Shown piece by piece: positions 49,417 to 59,600 of a stretch of 64,000 nucleotides of DNA. This DNA is from Deltaproteobacteria bacterium (lineage in GTDB: Bacteria > Myxococcota > Kuafuiibacteriia > Kuafuiibacteriales > Kuafuiibacteriaceae). The stretch lies in assembly GCA_020632995.1 (NCBI GenBank), contig JACKEN010000002.1, positions 434,001-498,000 of the forward strand, in the 5' to 3' direction. How positions within the stretch are numbered: position 1 is the first letter of the stretch; each line of letters begins with the position of its first letter. Under the pieces are notes generated by a model, which was not told the DNA's origin, searched no databases, and saw nothing but the letters and a program-made list of their open reading frames with translations. The position numbers and the translations under genes were made by a program.

Positions 49417-52272
49417 ATGGCCGGCGTCGGCAAGAGCTCGGAGCGCGCCGTGCAGGGCCTGGTCGACCAGGCCGAGGAGGCGATCCTGAGGGGGGACGCC
49501 CCGGCGGCACGGGCCCTCATCGCGGAGGCGGCGGACCTGCTGGCCCAGGCGGGGGCCCTCAGGGACGCGATGGAGCTGTGCGTCCGCCATCGGGAGTATG
49601 GGCACGCGGCGGGGCTGGCCGAGGCCAACGGCGACCACGCCGAGGCGGCCCAGCTCTGGTATCGCGCCGGTGACCTGGTGCGCTCGGCCGAGGCCTGGGC
49701 CCGGGCCGGCACCGAGGTGGTGGCGGCGGAGCTCTTCGAGCGGGCCGGGGCCCTGGATCGGGCGGCGCAGATCTTCGAGGCGGAGGAGGACTTCGCCCGC
49801 GCCTCGCTCCTGTACGAGCGCCTGGGGGACAAGGCCCGGGCGGCCGAGCTCCTCGAGCGGGCGCTGGCCGACGGCGAGCACCCACAGGTGGTGGGGCACG
49901 AGGCGGTGGAGGCGTGCCGGCGAGCCGGGGTGCTCTTCGCCGAGGTGGGCCGGGTGGACGACGCGGTCCGGGTGCTGGAGCGGGGCGAGCAGCGGGTCTT
50001 CGCGGGCAAGCTCCTGGCCCGGGCGCGGCGCCACGAGGACGCGATCCGGGTGCTCATCGACGCGGGTGACTATCTGGCCGCAGCCCAGGTTGCGCGGGAG
50101 GTCGGCGACGAGGCGCGGGCCCAGCGCCTGCTCGCGGCGCGGGCCGAGAACGAGGGGCGCCTGGCCGAGGCGGCGAGCCACCACGAGATGGTGGGCGACT
50201 GGCACGCCGCTGCGCTGTTGTACGAGTTCGCGGGGGACCTGCGGCGCTCGGCCCTGGCCCACGAGCGGGCGGGCGGGCACGAGATGGCGGCCCGCATCTG
50301 GGAGCGCCTCGGCGACTCGGAGCGGGCCCAGCGCGGCTACAGATCGGCCGGCAAGGACGCGGACGCCGACGCGCTGGAGGCCCGCGAGCAGGCGGGGCCG
50401 GAGGCGGTCGACGCCGCGGTGTCGGAGGGGCGCCTGCTGGACGCAGCGCAGGCTGTGTTGACGCGGGCGCGTCACGGGGAGCGGGAGCGCTACCTGGAGG
50501 TGGAGGCGTACCTCGAGAAGGTCCCCGAGGGCCACCCCGACCACCTGGCCGCCCGGACCCTGCTGGCCCAGGTGCTCGAGGAGCAGGGCGACAAGGACCG
50601 CGCGCTCCTGGTGCTCCAGCGCCTGCTCGCCGGCGCCCAGCCGCGGCCGGAGCGGGTGCCGGCCTTCTATCACTACGGCATGCTCCTCGAGCATGAAGGC
50701 TACCTTGCGGCGGCGCGGCTCGCGTATCGAAACGCGGCCACCTTCGATCCTGGCTATCGCGACGTGTCGGAGCGCCTGTCGCGCCTGCGCGACGTGCACG
50801 ACCCGCCCGCGCACCCCGAGGCGCTGACCGAGGACGTGGCGCCGGCCCCCCGGCCGCCCATTCCGCGGAGCACCTCGCTCACCATGGAGCTCTTCGACCA
50901 GGAGCTCCTGGCCATGAGCCACTTCCCCGAGCCTGGCGAGGCGGGGGAGGGCGAGCTGCTGAGGTACGGCGACGTGACCTCGTTCGAGGTCCTGATGCCG
51001 ACGGGGCCCGACGTGGCGGCGGGGACCCACGGCCTCGACATGGACACCGATGAGATCCCTCGGCAGATGCCGCCCGATGTGCAGCTCCTGTTGCGGGCCG
51101 ACGCGCTGGTGGGGCGCGTCCTGCGCGGGCGCTTCCGGGTCGAGAAGAAGCTGGGGCGGGGATCCCAGGCCCACGTGTACCTGGCCCGGGACCAGGTGTT
51201 GGACCGGAAGGTGGCGATCAAGGTCCTGAGCGAGGCGGTGGCCGACGACGACGCCGCGCTGGAGCGCTTCCTGCGCGAGGCGCGGATGGCGGCGCGGGTG
51301 CACCACTCGGGCTGCCTCGCGATCTTCGACTTCGGTGAAGAGATGGGCCTCAACTTCATGGCCATGGAGTACTTCCGTGGCCGGACCTTGCGGGATCTGA
51401 TCAAGAAGGGGCCGCTCGAGCCCTACCTCGCCCTGCGCCTCGCCCGCGACGTGGTCTCCGCCCTGAGCGCGGTCCACGAGGCGGGCATCGTGCACCGCGA
51501 CGTGAAGCCCACCAACGTGATGGTGGACCGCACCGGGCGCATCCGGCTCACCGACTTCGGCGTCGCCCGGACCATGGACGACGAGACCTCCGGCGGGATG
51601 ATGGTCGGGACGATGAAGTACATGGCCCCCGAGCAGGCCCGGGGCAAGGAGGTCGACCGCCGCGCCGACCTCTTCTCGCTCGGGGTGGTGATGTACGAGA
51701 TGCTGAACGGCAAGCCTCCTTTCGGGGGCACCCTCGACGCGCTCATCGCTCGCGTCACCAAGCCGCCGCCCCCGCTGCCCTCCACCGTGGCGGTGTCGGA
51801 GGAGATCCGGCGCATCGTCCGCAAGTGCATGGCGAAGTCGCCGCGCCAGCGCTACGACAGCGCGGAGGCCCTCATCGAGGACCTCTCGGCCGAGATCACC
51901 CGGCTCAAGGCCCGGCGGCGGGGCCGCCGCGGCCAGGCGGAGGAGCAGCCGGAGACGACCGCGGGCGAGGTGGCGGGGAGCGCGCGCGAGCCCGACCACG
52001 TGGACGAGGTGCGCCGGGACGAGGTGCCCCAGGCCCTGGTCGACGCCTTCGACGCCGACGAGGCGGACGAGCTCCCGATCGAGGCCCCGACCTTCGCGCC
52101 CAAGACGCCGGGGTCGGGCGTGGGGCGGCCGGCGGAGCCCCAGGTGGTGACCCAGGACGCGCCCCCGCTCGACGACGTCTCGTCGCCGTCCCGCCCGTCG
52201 CGCCCGCCCACCGACGACCTGATCCTGGATCTGCCCGCGCCGACCCGGGTGCCCTCGGGGAGCGGGCGGTGA
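49417..52272 (+). CDS. Repeat-domain (TPR-like) plus Ser/Thr protein kinase
   Basis: 951 residues from ATG 49417 (TTG 49396 is possible). Residues about 1-430 are tandem helix-turn-helix hairpins of TPR type (AAQLWYRAGDLVRSAEAWARAG, many YERLGDKARAAELLERA-like units). A Pro/Gly linker follows; the kinase domain is at about 570-840 with LGRGSQAHVYLARD, VAIKVL, HRDVKPTN, DFGVARTMD and YMAPEQARG. A disordered, acidic Ser/Pro-rich tail ends the protein. Kinase after TPRs is the reverse of the common kinase-first order. The gene overlaps prmA by four bases. Confidence 0.93.
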   Translation: MAGVGKSSERAVQGLVDQAEEAILRGDAPAARALIAEAADLLAQAGALRDAMELCVRHREYGHAAGLAEANGDHAEAAQLWYRAGDLVRSAEAWARAGTEVVAAELFERAGALDRAAQIFEAEEDFARASLLYERLGDKARAAELLERALADGEHPQVVGHEAVEACRRAGVLFAEVGRVDDAVRVLERGEQRVFAGKLLARARRHEDAIRVLIDAGDYLAAAQVAREVGDEARAQRLLAARAENEGRLAEAASHHEMVGDWHAAALLYEFAGDLRRSALAHERAGGHEMAARIWERLGDSERAQRGYRSAGKDADADALEAREQAGPEAVDAAVSEGRLLDAAQAVLTRARHGERERYLEVEAYLEKVPEGHPDHLAARTLLAQVLEEQGDKDRALLVLQRLLAGAQPRPERVPAFYHYGMLLEHEGYLAAARLAYRNAATFDPGYRDVSERLSRLRDVHDPPAHPEALTEDVAPAPRPPIPRSTSLTMELFDQELLAMSHFPEPGEAGEGELLRYGDVTSFEVLMPTGPDVAAGTHGLDMDTDEIPRQMPPDVQLLLRADALVGRVLRGRFRVEKKLGRGSQAHVYLARDQVLDRKVAIKVLSEAVADDDAALERFLREARMAARVHHSGCLAIFDFGEEMGLNFMAMEYFRGRTLRDLIKKGPLEPYLALRLARDVVSALSAVHEAGIVHRDVKPTNVMVDRTGRIRLTDFGVARTMDDETSGGMMVGTMKYMAPEQARGKEVDRRADLFSLGVVMYEMLNGKPPFGGTLDALIARVTKPPPPLPSTVAVSEEIRRIVRKCMAKSPRQRYDSAEALIEDLSAEITRLKARRRGRRGQAEEQPETTAGEVAGSAREPDHVDEVRRDEVPQALVDAFDADEADELPIEAPTFAPKTPGSGVGRPAEPQVVTQDAPPLDDVSSPSRPSRPPTDDLILDLPAPTRVPSGSGR

Positions 52273-53117
52273 GCGCCGACGCCTGGGTGGTCGAGGTTCG
52301 GTTGGCCGAGGGTGCCGGCGCGCCGGTGCTCGAGGCGATGGACGCCCTCGAGGCGGCCGGCGCGGAGGCGCTGGAGGTGCTCGAGGAGGGCGACCCACCC
52401 CGGGTGTGGGGCCTGCTCTCCGGGGCGGCCCCCGCGGTGGAGCGCGCGGTGCAGGATGAGTTGCGAGCCCGCTCGGTAGTGGGCGTCGAGCTCCGGGTGT
52501 CGCCTGTCGAGCGGGCGGACTGGGCCTCGGTCGTGCAACTCGGCCTGCGCCCGGTGGTGTTCGGAGATCTCGCGGTGGTGCCCCCGGGCTGCCCCGCGCC
52601 GGCCGTCGCCCACGTGCTCACCATCGAGACCGACGGCGCCTTCGGGAGCGGCCTGCACCCGTCCACCGCCCTCGTGCTCGAGCGGCTGGCGGGGCTGGAG
52701 CCGGTGCCCGCGATGCTGGACCTCGGGACCGGCACCGGGATCCTCGCCCTCGCCGCGCTGGCTTGGGGTACCGACCGGGTGGTTGGCACCGACATCGACC
52801 CCACCGCGCTCGTGGTCGCGGCGCGGAACGCGGCCGCGGCAGGACTGCAAGACCGGTTGACGCTGCTCGCTGGCGGCCCCGAGGTGGTCCACGGGCAGTT
52901 CCCGCGGGTGGTGGCCAACGTCCTGGCCGCCCCGCTGGCCGAGCTGGCCCCCCAGGTGGTGCGTCTGCTCGCCCCCGGCGCCCAGCTGATCCTGTCGGGC
53001 CTGCTCCCCCACCAGGTCGACGAGGTGGTGAAGGCCTACCGGGATCGCGGGCTGTGGTGGGTGGGCGAGACCGCGGATCGCGGGTGGGTCTCGGTCGAGC
53101 TCCGCCCGAGCTGGTAG
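52269..53117 (+). CDS. prmA: Ribosomal protein L11 methyltransferase
   Basis: 282 residues; the GTG overlaps the kinase stop (GTGA), so the upstream part of the open frame is a shadow. The SAM-binding core has LDLGTGTGILALAALAWG, a GTDIDPTAL acidic loop and VANVLAAPL. AFGSGLHPSTALVLERL matches the AFGTGxHxTT region of PrmA. It methylates ribosomal protein L11. An N-terminal substrate-recognition domain of about 110 residues is present. Co-transcription with a Ser/Thr kinase is unusual. Confidence 0.9.
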   Translation: MSADAWVVEVRLAEGAGAPVLEAMDALEAAGAEALEVLEEGDPPRVWGLLSGAAPAVERAVQDELRARSVVGVELRVSPVERADWASVVQLGLRPVVFGDLAVVPPGCPAPAVAHVLTIETDGAFGSGLHPSTALVLERLAGLEPVPAMLDLGTGTGILALAALAWGTDRVVGTDIDPTALVVAARNAAAAGLQDRLTLLAGGPEVVHGQFPRVVANVLAAPLAELAPQVVRLLAPGAQLILSGLLPHQVDEVVKAYRDRGLWWVGETADRGWVSVELRPSW

Positions 53118-53134
53118 CGGGTTTCTTTGCCCGC
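53117..53134 (+). terminator. Weak hairpin after prmA
   Basis: GCGGG (53117-53121) and CCCGC (53130-53134) can pair across a T-rich loop immediately after the prmA stop. The short stem makes it a weak terminator at best. Confidence 0.3.
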
Positions 53135-53288
53135 GAAGTATTCGTCTCAGAAACATTACTGGAGGGATACAGCGCACACCGCGTACATCGACAGCGCGGT
53201 TCTTCACGGTTACGGAACATCCACGGATGACGCGGAGAACCTCGCGGTCAGCGGAGCTCCTGCGTATTCACCGTGGGAGCACATAGAC
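53118..53288. other. Upstream region of the cysteine-repeat gene
   Basis: 171 bp without a gene, less GC-rich than its surroundings around 53130-53160. It should contain the promoter of the first cysteine-repeat lipoprotein. No repeat or -35/-10 pair stands out enough to name. Confidence 0.4.
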
Positions 53289-56200
53289 GTGAAACAGCTC
53301 ATTGGCCTGCTCGGGTTCACGGCCAGCGCGATCTTCCTCACCGCCTGCAGCGGCGAGAGCCAGGTGGAGTGCACGGGAGCGGAACAGCTCTGCGGGACCT
53401 CCTGCGTCCTCGTCGCCAGCGATCCGCGGCACTGCGGTGGCTGCAACCAGGCCTGCGACACGGGTGAGGTCTGCTCGGCCGGCGCCTGTGTGCTCGCGTG
53501 CGGCGCGGGGCAGACCGACTGCGACGGCGCCTGCGTGGATCTTCAGGCCGACGGCGCCCACTGCGGCGCGTGCGGCACCGCATGCGCGCTGGGCGAGGTC
53601 TGCTCGTCCGGCACGTGCGCGCTGAGCTGCCCCACCGGCCAGGAGGCCTGCGGCACCGGCTGCTTCGACACCCAGACCGCGCCCAACCACTGCGGCGCGT
53701 GCGGGACCGCGTGCGGCACGGGTGAGGTCTGCGTGGCGGGCGCTTGCACCGCGACCTGCCCCACCGACCAGACTGCGTGCGAGGGCCAGTGCTTCGACAC
53801 CCGGACCGCCCGCCTGCACTGCGGCGCCTGCGGGACGGCCTGCGATCCGGGCGAGAGCTGCTCGGGCGGGAGCTGCGTGACGTCGTGTCCCGAGGGCCAG
53901 GACAGCTGCGAGGGCGGGTGCTTCGACCTCGGGACCTCGGTGCAGCACTGCGGCGCGTGCGGGACCGCGTGCGCCTCGGGCTCGGTCTGCGTGGAGGGCG
54001 CCTGCGCCGCGTCCTGCCCGACCGGGCAGGAGCTGTGCGGTGACGCCTGCGTGACCACCGACACCGATCCCGCGAACTGCGGTGGCTGTGGCACCGCGTG
54101 TGCGCCGGGCAGCCAGTGCCGGACCGGGGCCTGCGTGGTGGAGTGCGCGACGGGCCTGACCGACTGCGGTGGGAGCTGCCGCGACACCGCGGTGGATCGC
54201 GCGAACTGCGGGGGCTGCGGCACGACCTGCGCGGTGGGTGAGGCCTGCTTGCAGGGCGCGTGCACGCTGGTGTGCGGCGCGGGTCAGTCCGTGTGCAACG
54301 GTTCTTGCACCGACACCGCTACCAGCGAGGCCAACTGTGGCGCCTGCGGGACCACCTGCGGCGGGAACGAGCGCTGCGTAGCGGGCCAGTGCACTCTCAC
54401 CTGCGCCGGGGCGACCCCGGACGTCTGCAACGGGAGCTGCACCAACCTCGCGAGCGATCCAGCCAACTGCGGCGCCTGCGGCGCCCCCTGCGGGGCGGAC
54501 CTCGTGTGCTCGGCGGGCGCCTGCGTCTCTCAGTGCCAGGCCGGGCTGACCGCGTGCGGCGGCGCGTGCGTCTCCACCGCCAACAACCCCCTGCACTGCG
54601 GCGGCTGCGGTGTGGTCTGCACGGCCGGCGCCAACGCCGCCGCGGTCTGTGTCGCGGGCGCGTGCAACGCGGTCTGCGAGCCCGGGGTGGGGGACTGCGA
54701 CCAGGACCTGACGAGCCCCAACTCCAACGGGTGCGAGACCGACCTGACCTCCTCCGCCGGCGCGTGCGGCGCGTGTGGCGTGAGCTGCCAGCCCGCCAAC
54801 GGGACCGGGGTCTGCGCCGCCGGTCAGTGCGGCCTCGGCCAGTGCGACGTCGGCTTCGACGACTGCGACAGCGCCCTCGCCAACGGGTGTGAGGCCGAGC
54901 TCGCCACCGACGACCTCAACTGCGGCGCGTGCAACGTGGCCTGCGGCGTCGGCACCGCCTGCCAGGGCGGGGCCTGCGTGGCGCTCCCGCCCACCGGCGA
55001 GGACTGCTCCACCGCGATCCCGCTCCTGCCGGGCACCAACAGCTACCCGCACGAGGCGGTGGTGAACGACTACATGCCCACCATCAACGCGTTCTCGTGC
55101 TGGGTGACCTACAACGTCGACGGCGGAGACGTGGTGTTCCGTTACACCGCCACCGCCACCGGCGCGGTGTCCGTGACCCTCCAGAAGCCCGGCAGCCAGC
55201 GCTACAACATCGCCGCGGTGCCCACGAGCTGCGGGCTGCTCCGCCCCGAGCTGGCCTGCTTCAGCGAGTTCACGGCCACGTCGATGTCCATCGAGTTCGG
55301 GGTCCAGGGGGGCCAGGACTACTTCGTCTACGTGATGGACACCACCTCCGGGACCAGCCCGCTCCCGAACCCGCTGGTGCTGACGGTGACCGAGAACCTC
55401 TGCACGGGCTCCACCCTACCCGCGGTGGTGACCTCGGTGACCCCGGCTCAGGGCCGCACCACCACCAACGTCGCGCCGGCCTTCCAGTTCACCTTCAGTC
55501 GACCGGTGCGTGACTACCAAGGCGTCATCACCCTCACCGGGGACAAGGGCACCCGCTATGACTACGACCTCGCGCTTGCACCCACCGAGGTGGTCTTCTC
55601 GAACGGGGACGATGTCATGAACATCAACGCCGGGGTCTTCCTCCCGAACGAGGTGGTCTCAGTCACCTGGAGCAACCTGGTAGACGACACCTGCGGCATG
55701 CCCATCGCGCCGCCCCAGGGGTACAGCGTCAACATCTTCGACGCGCCCTGCGTGCCCGGCCTCTTCGGGATGATCGGGACCAACGTCAGCGTCATCCCCA
55801 CCGGGCACGGCACCAGCTTCACCGAGTACTACGCGGCGGCCGACCGCGATCCCAACGGCTGGGTCTACTCGGGCGGCACCACCCAGCTCTTCCGCTACTC
55901 GAAGGCGGGCGGTGTCTGGCAGGACGTAGAGGACCCCACCCTCGCTGGCCCGATCACGCCCCTGGGCTACGCGATGCTGATCGACGGCGACAACATCTAC
56001 GTGATGGATGACTCCACCGCCACGACCTTGCCGGTGACCGGGCGGCTGACCCGGCTCTCAGTCGATCGCGGCGCCACGTTCCAGCAGGTGGACATGGCGA
56101 CCTGGCCCACCACCGCACCGCAGGACGACTTCCGCGGCCTCACCAGCTACGGCGGTCGGATCTACATGATCACCCAGGAGGGCACCTCCACCGTGCCCAC

Positions 56201-56657
56201 GGAGATCTGGTCCATCGATCCGTCCGCCGCGACGCTGCCGGACACCGCGGTCCTGGAGGGGAGCTTCCTCGGCTACTACAACTGTGCGGGGTTGGCGATG
56301 GACGCCACCTACTACTACACGCTCTGCACCAGCCCGACGCCCGACAAGGTCATCCGGGTCAACCGCCTGACCATGGCGGTTGACGTCCTCAGCACCGCGT
56401 TCGACCTCATCAGCACCGCGGGGGTCATCTACGCCCCCGACGTCAACAACGACGGCGACGCCGACTTCCTCTACGCCCAGAGCTGGTACGAGGAGGGCTA
56501 CTACATCTGCAACCCGACCACCGCGACGCCGTACTCGTCGTCCCACTTCCGCTTCAACACCGGCGCGAGCAGCCAATACGGGATGGGCTTCGACCCGGTC
56601 TCCAACACCCTCTGGATGGTGGATGACGGGAGCCGAGACCTGATCAGGGTCCAGTGA
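53289..56657 (+). CDS. Giant cysteine-repeat lipoprotein, copy 1
   Basis: 1122 residues from GTG 53289, chosen to place the signal peptide and lipobox (LTAC, Cys20) at the N-terminus. Residues about 27-565 consist of 12 repeats of about 43 residues with eight Cys each (pattern PTGQ.AC...CFDT.T...HCGACGTACG.GEVC..GAC...C), the myxobacterial Cys-rich type with resemblance to Stig1-like domains. A middle domain follows. An SbsA-type Ig-like domain starts about residue 710 (TSVTPAQGRTTTN). The C-terminal ~300 residues look like a repeated-sheet (propeller-like) domain, ending in WMVDDGSRDLIRVQ. No enzyme motif. Probably a surface adhesin or scaffold; function unknown. Paralogous to the next gene. 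Confidence 0.85.
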   Translation: MKQLIGLLGFTASAIFLTACSGESQVECTGAEQLCGTSCVLVASDPRHCGGCNQACDTGEVCSAGACVLACGAGQTDCDGACVDLQADGAHCGACGTACALGEVCSSGTCALSCPTGQEACGTGCFDTQTAPNHCGACGTACGTGEVCVAGACTATCPTDQTACEGQCFDTRTARLHCGACGTACDPGESCSGGSCVTSCPEGQDSCEGGCFDLGTSVQHCGACGTACASGSVCVEGACAASCPTGQELCGDACVTTDTDPANCGGCGTACAPGSQCRTGACVVECATGLTDCGGSCRDTAVDRANCGGCGTTCAVGEACLQGACTLVCGAGQSVCNGSCTDTATSEANCGACGTTCGGNERCVAGQCTLTCAGATPDVCNGSCTNLASDPANCGACGAPCGADLVCSAGACVSQCQAGLTACGGACVSTANNPLHCGGCGVVCTAGANAAAVCVAGACNAVCEPGVGDCDQDLTSPNSNGCETDLTSSAGACGACGVSCQPANGTGVCAAGQCGLGQCDVGFDDCDSALANGCEAELATDDLNCGACNVACGVGTACQGGACVALPPTGEDCSTAIPLLPGTNSYPHEAVVNDYMPTINAFSCWVTYNVDGGDVVFRYTATATGAVSVTLQKPGSQRYNIAAVPTSCGLLRPELACFSEFTATSMSIEFGVQGGQDYFVYVMDTTSGTSPLPNPLVLTVTENLCTGSTLPAVVTSVTPAQGRTTTNVAPAFQFTFSRPVRDYQGVITLTGDKGTRYDYDLALAPTEVVFSNGDDVMNINAGVFLPNEVVSVTWSNLVDDTCGMPIAPPQGYSVNIFDAPCVPGLFGMIGTNVSVIPTGHGTSFTEYYAAADRDPNGWVYSGGTTQLFRYSKAGGVWQDVEDPTLAGPITPLGYAMLIDGDNIYVMDDSTATTLPVTGRLTRLSVDRGATFQQVDMATWPTTAPQDDFRGLTSYGGRIYMITQEGTSTVPTEIWSIDPSAATLPDTAVLEGSFLGYYNCAGLAMDATYYYTLCTSPTPDKVIRVNRLTMAVDVLSTAFDLISTAGVIYAPDVNNDGDADFLYAQSWYEEGYYICNPTTATPYSSSHFRFNTGASSQYGMGFDPVSNTLWMVDDGSRDLIRVQ
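53365..54980 (+). repeat. Twelve coding repeats of about 129 bp (copy 1)
   Basis: Twelve tandem units encode the cysteine motif with HCGACGTAC-type cores. Units 2 to 5 are the most alike; units 11 and 12 are the most diverged and include an NGC-E extension. The high GC and repetition make long antisense open frames that are not genes. Confidence 0.8.
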
Positions 56658-56668
56658 TGAGGACACCC

Positions 56669-59600
56669 ATGGAGACCACGAACGTGCAGCGATACACCCT
56701 CACGCTGGCCGGGCTGGCCAGCGCCCTGCTCCTCATCTCCTGCAGCGGGGACGAGCCCGTCCTCTGCAACGCCAGCGAGACCCTGTGCGGGACCGCGTGC
56801 GTGACCCTGGACGACGACCCTCGGCACTGCGGGGCGTGCAACACCGCCTGCAGCACTGGCGAGGTCTGCGTCGACGGCGCGTGCGGTGTGACCTGCCCGA
56901 CGGGCCACACCGAGTGCGGCGGCGCCTGCCGCGACCTCGAGACGGACCGCGCCCACTGCGGGGCCTGCGACACCGCCTGCGGAGCGGGCGAGGCCTGCGT
57001 GTCCGGCGCATGCACCACCACCTGCCCCGCCGGCCAGGATCTCTGTGGCGGCGGCTGCTACGATCTCGAGACCGCCAATGACCACTGTGGCGATTGCGCC
57101 ACCGCGTGTGGCGCCGGAGAGGTGTGCGTGGCCGGGGCATGCTCGGCGTCCTGCCCCACCGGCCAGGACCTCTGCGACGCCCAGTGCTTCGACCTCCAGA
57201 CCGCCTCCGCCCACTGCGGCGACTGCGGCACCGCCTGCGGGGCGGGCGAGGTCTGTCGGGCCGGGGGCTGCGAGACCCAGTGCCCCACTGGCCAGACGGT
57301 CTGCGGCGGCGCCTGCTTCGACACCGCGAGCGACGCGGAGCACTGCGGCGACTGCGACACCGCCTGCGGCGTCGGCCAGTTCTGCGTGGCCGGCGCGTGC
57401 GCCACCAACTGCCCCCCCGGCCAGGCGGCGTGCGGCGCGGTGTGCACCTCTACCACCACGGACCCGGCCCACTGTGGTGATTGCAACACCACCTGCGGCG
57501 TAGCCGAGGCCTGCGTCGGCGGGGCCTGCACCCCCTCCTGCGGCGTCAGCCTCCTCTTGTGCGACGGCGCCTGCCGGGACATCCGGGTCGATTCCGCGCA
57601 CTGTGGCGGCTGCGGCGTCGCGTGCCCGGCCGGCCAGGCCTGCAGCGCCGGGTCCTGCAGCCCCGCCTGCGGTCCGGGCCAGCTCCAGTGCGGTAACGCC
57701 TGCACCAACGTCCAGACCGACGAGGCCAACTGTGGTGGGTGCGGCCAGGCCTGCGGCGCCAACGAGCTCTGCGCGGCGGGCATCTGCACCCTGAGCTGCG
57801 CTGGCGCCACCCCCGCGGACTGCAATGGTACTTGCACCAGCACCCAGGCCGATCCCAACAACTGCGGTGGTTGCGGGGTTGCCTGCACCCCGTCCGAGGT
57901 CTGCAGCGCCGGCGCCTGTCAGGGCGCGTGCGGGGTTGGTCTGGTGGACTGCGGCGGTTCCTGCGTCTCGATCCAAGACGACCCGGCGAACTGCGGCGGC
58001 TGCGGCGTGGTCTGCACCGCGGCGTCGGGCGCAACGGGCGTGTGCAGCGCCGGGGTCTGTGGTGAGGTCTGCGTGACGGGTCGCGCCGACTGCGACGGGG
58101 ACCTCCTCACCTCCGGCAGCAACGGCTGTGAGGCGCTCCTCGCCCTGGATCCCGGCAACTGCGGTACCTGCGGCAACGCCTGCCTCCCGGCGAACGGCAC
58201 GGGCGGCTGCGCCGCCGGGGTCTGCGCGGTGGCCACCTGCAACCCTGGTTTCGACGACTGCGACAACAACCCCGCCAACGGCTGTGAGGCGAACCTCCAG
58301 GCCGACGACAACCACTGCGCGGCCTGCGGGATCGTCTGCGGATCGGGCACCGGCTGCTCGGCTGGGGTGTGCTTCCCCGGGGGGCGCTCCGGCGAGGACT
58401 GCACCGGCCCCATCCTGCTCCTGGCCGGCAACAACACCTACAGCTACATCGCGAGCACCAACGACTACATGACCGGCATCCCCTCCTGCGGCGCCAACTA
58501 CGCGGCCTCGGGGGGCGACGTGGTCTTCGAGTACGACGCGGACTTCAACGGCTTCATCGACGTGACCCTCGCGAAGCCCGCCAGCACGCGCTACCACATG
58601 GTGGTGGGCCCGCCGATGTGCGGCCAGGTGCTGCCGGAGGTGGTGTGCGTCTCCGACTTCACCAACACCACCATGGGCTTCCAGCTGGCGGTGACCCAAG
58701 GGAGCACGTACTTCGTGTACCTGGTGGACTCCACCTCGGGCACCAACCCGCTCCCCGATCCCCTCGACGTGACGGTGGTGGAGACGAGCTGCGCCACCAT
58801 CCCCCCGGTGACCCTCGTCAGCAGCGTCCCGTCGTCGGGGACCGCGGTGAGCGACTGGCTGCCCTCGGTGGCGCTGACCTTCAGCGCTGCGGTCCAGACC
58901 AACGTCGGCACCATCACGCTGACCGGCAGCCTGGGGACCACCCAGACCTATGACCTCGCCACGTCCCCGCTGGTGACCTTCGGGACCAGCAACACCGTGG
59001 TCACCGTCAACCCGGCCCAGCCCTTCCGCTCCGGTGAGACGGTGACGGTGTCGTGGAGCGGGCTCGTGGAGCCGCTGTGCGGCACCGCGGTGGCCGCGGT
59101 GAGCCCGGCGCTGACCTTCAGCATCCCCGCCGCGCCGTGTACGCCGGGCGTGAACGGGATGATCGGGGGCAACATCACCCGGATCCCGACCGGCCTGCGC
59201 ACCGCCTTCACGGAGTACTACGTCGAGGCGGACGAGGACCCCAACGGCTGGGTCTACGTGGGGGGCACCGCCAACCTCTACCGCTTCAGCAAGCAGGGCG
59301 GCCTGTTCCAGGACATCGAGGACGTCTCGCGCTCCGGCCCCATCTCGCTGTTGGGCTATTCCGCCCTCGTGGACGGCGGCTCGGTCTACGTGCTCGACGA
59401 CACCACGTCCACCACCTTGCCCATCACCGGCCGCTTGACCCGCGTGACCTCGAACGGCGGGCTCGACTGGGGCCAGGAGGACATCGCGCGCTGGCCCACC
59501 GTCGCACCGCAGGACGACGTCCGGAGCCCCACTGTGTACAACGGGCGGATCTACATGCTGACTGGCGAGGCCACCTCCACCGTGGACACCGAGATCTGGT

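Noticed and set aside
48445..52398. 1317-codon minus-strand frame
   Set aside because: The first part is the antisense of the TPR-kinase gene; only the last 282 codons (48445-49293) have protein-like character.
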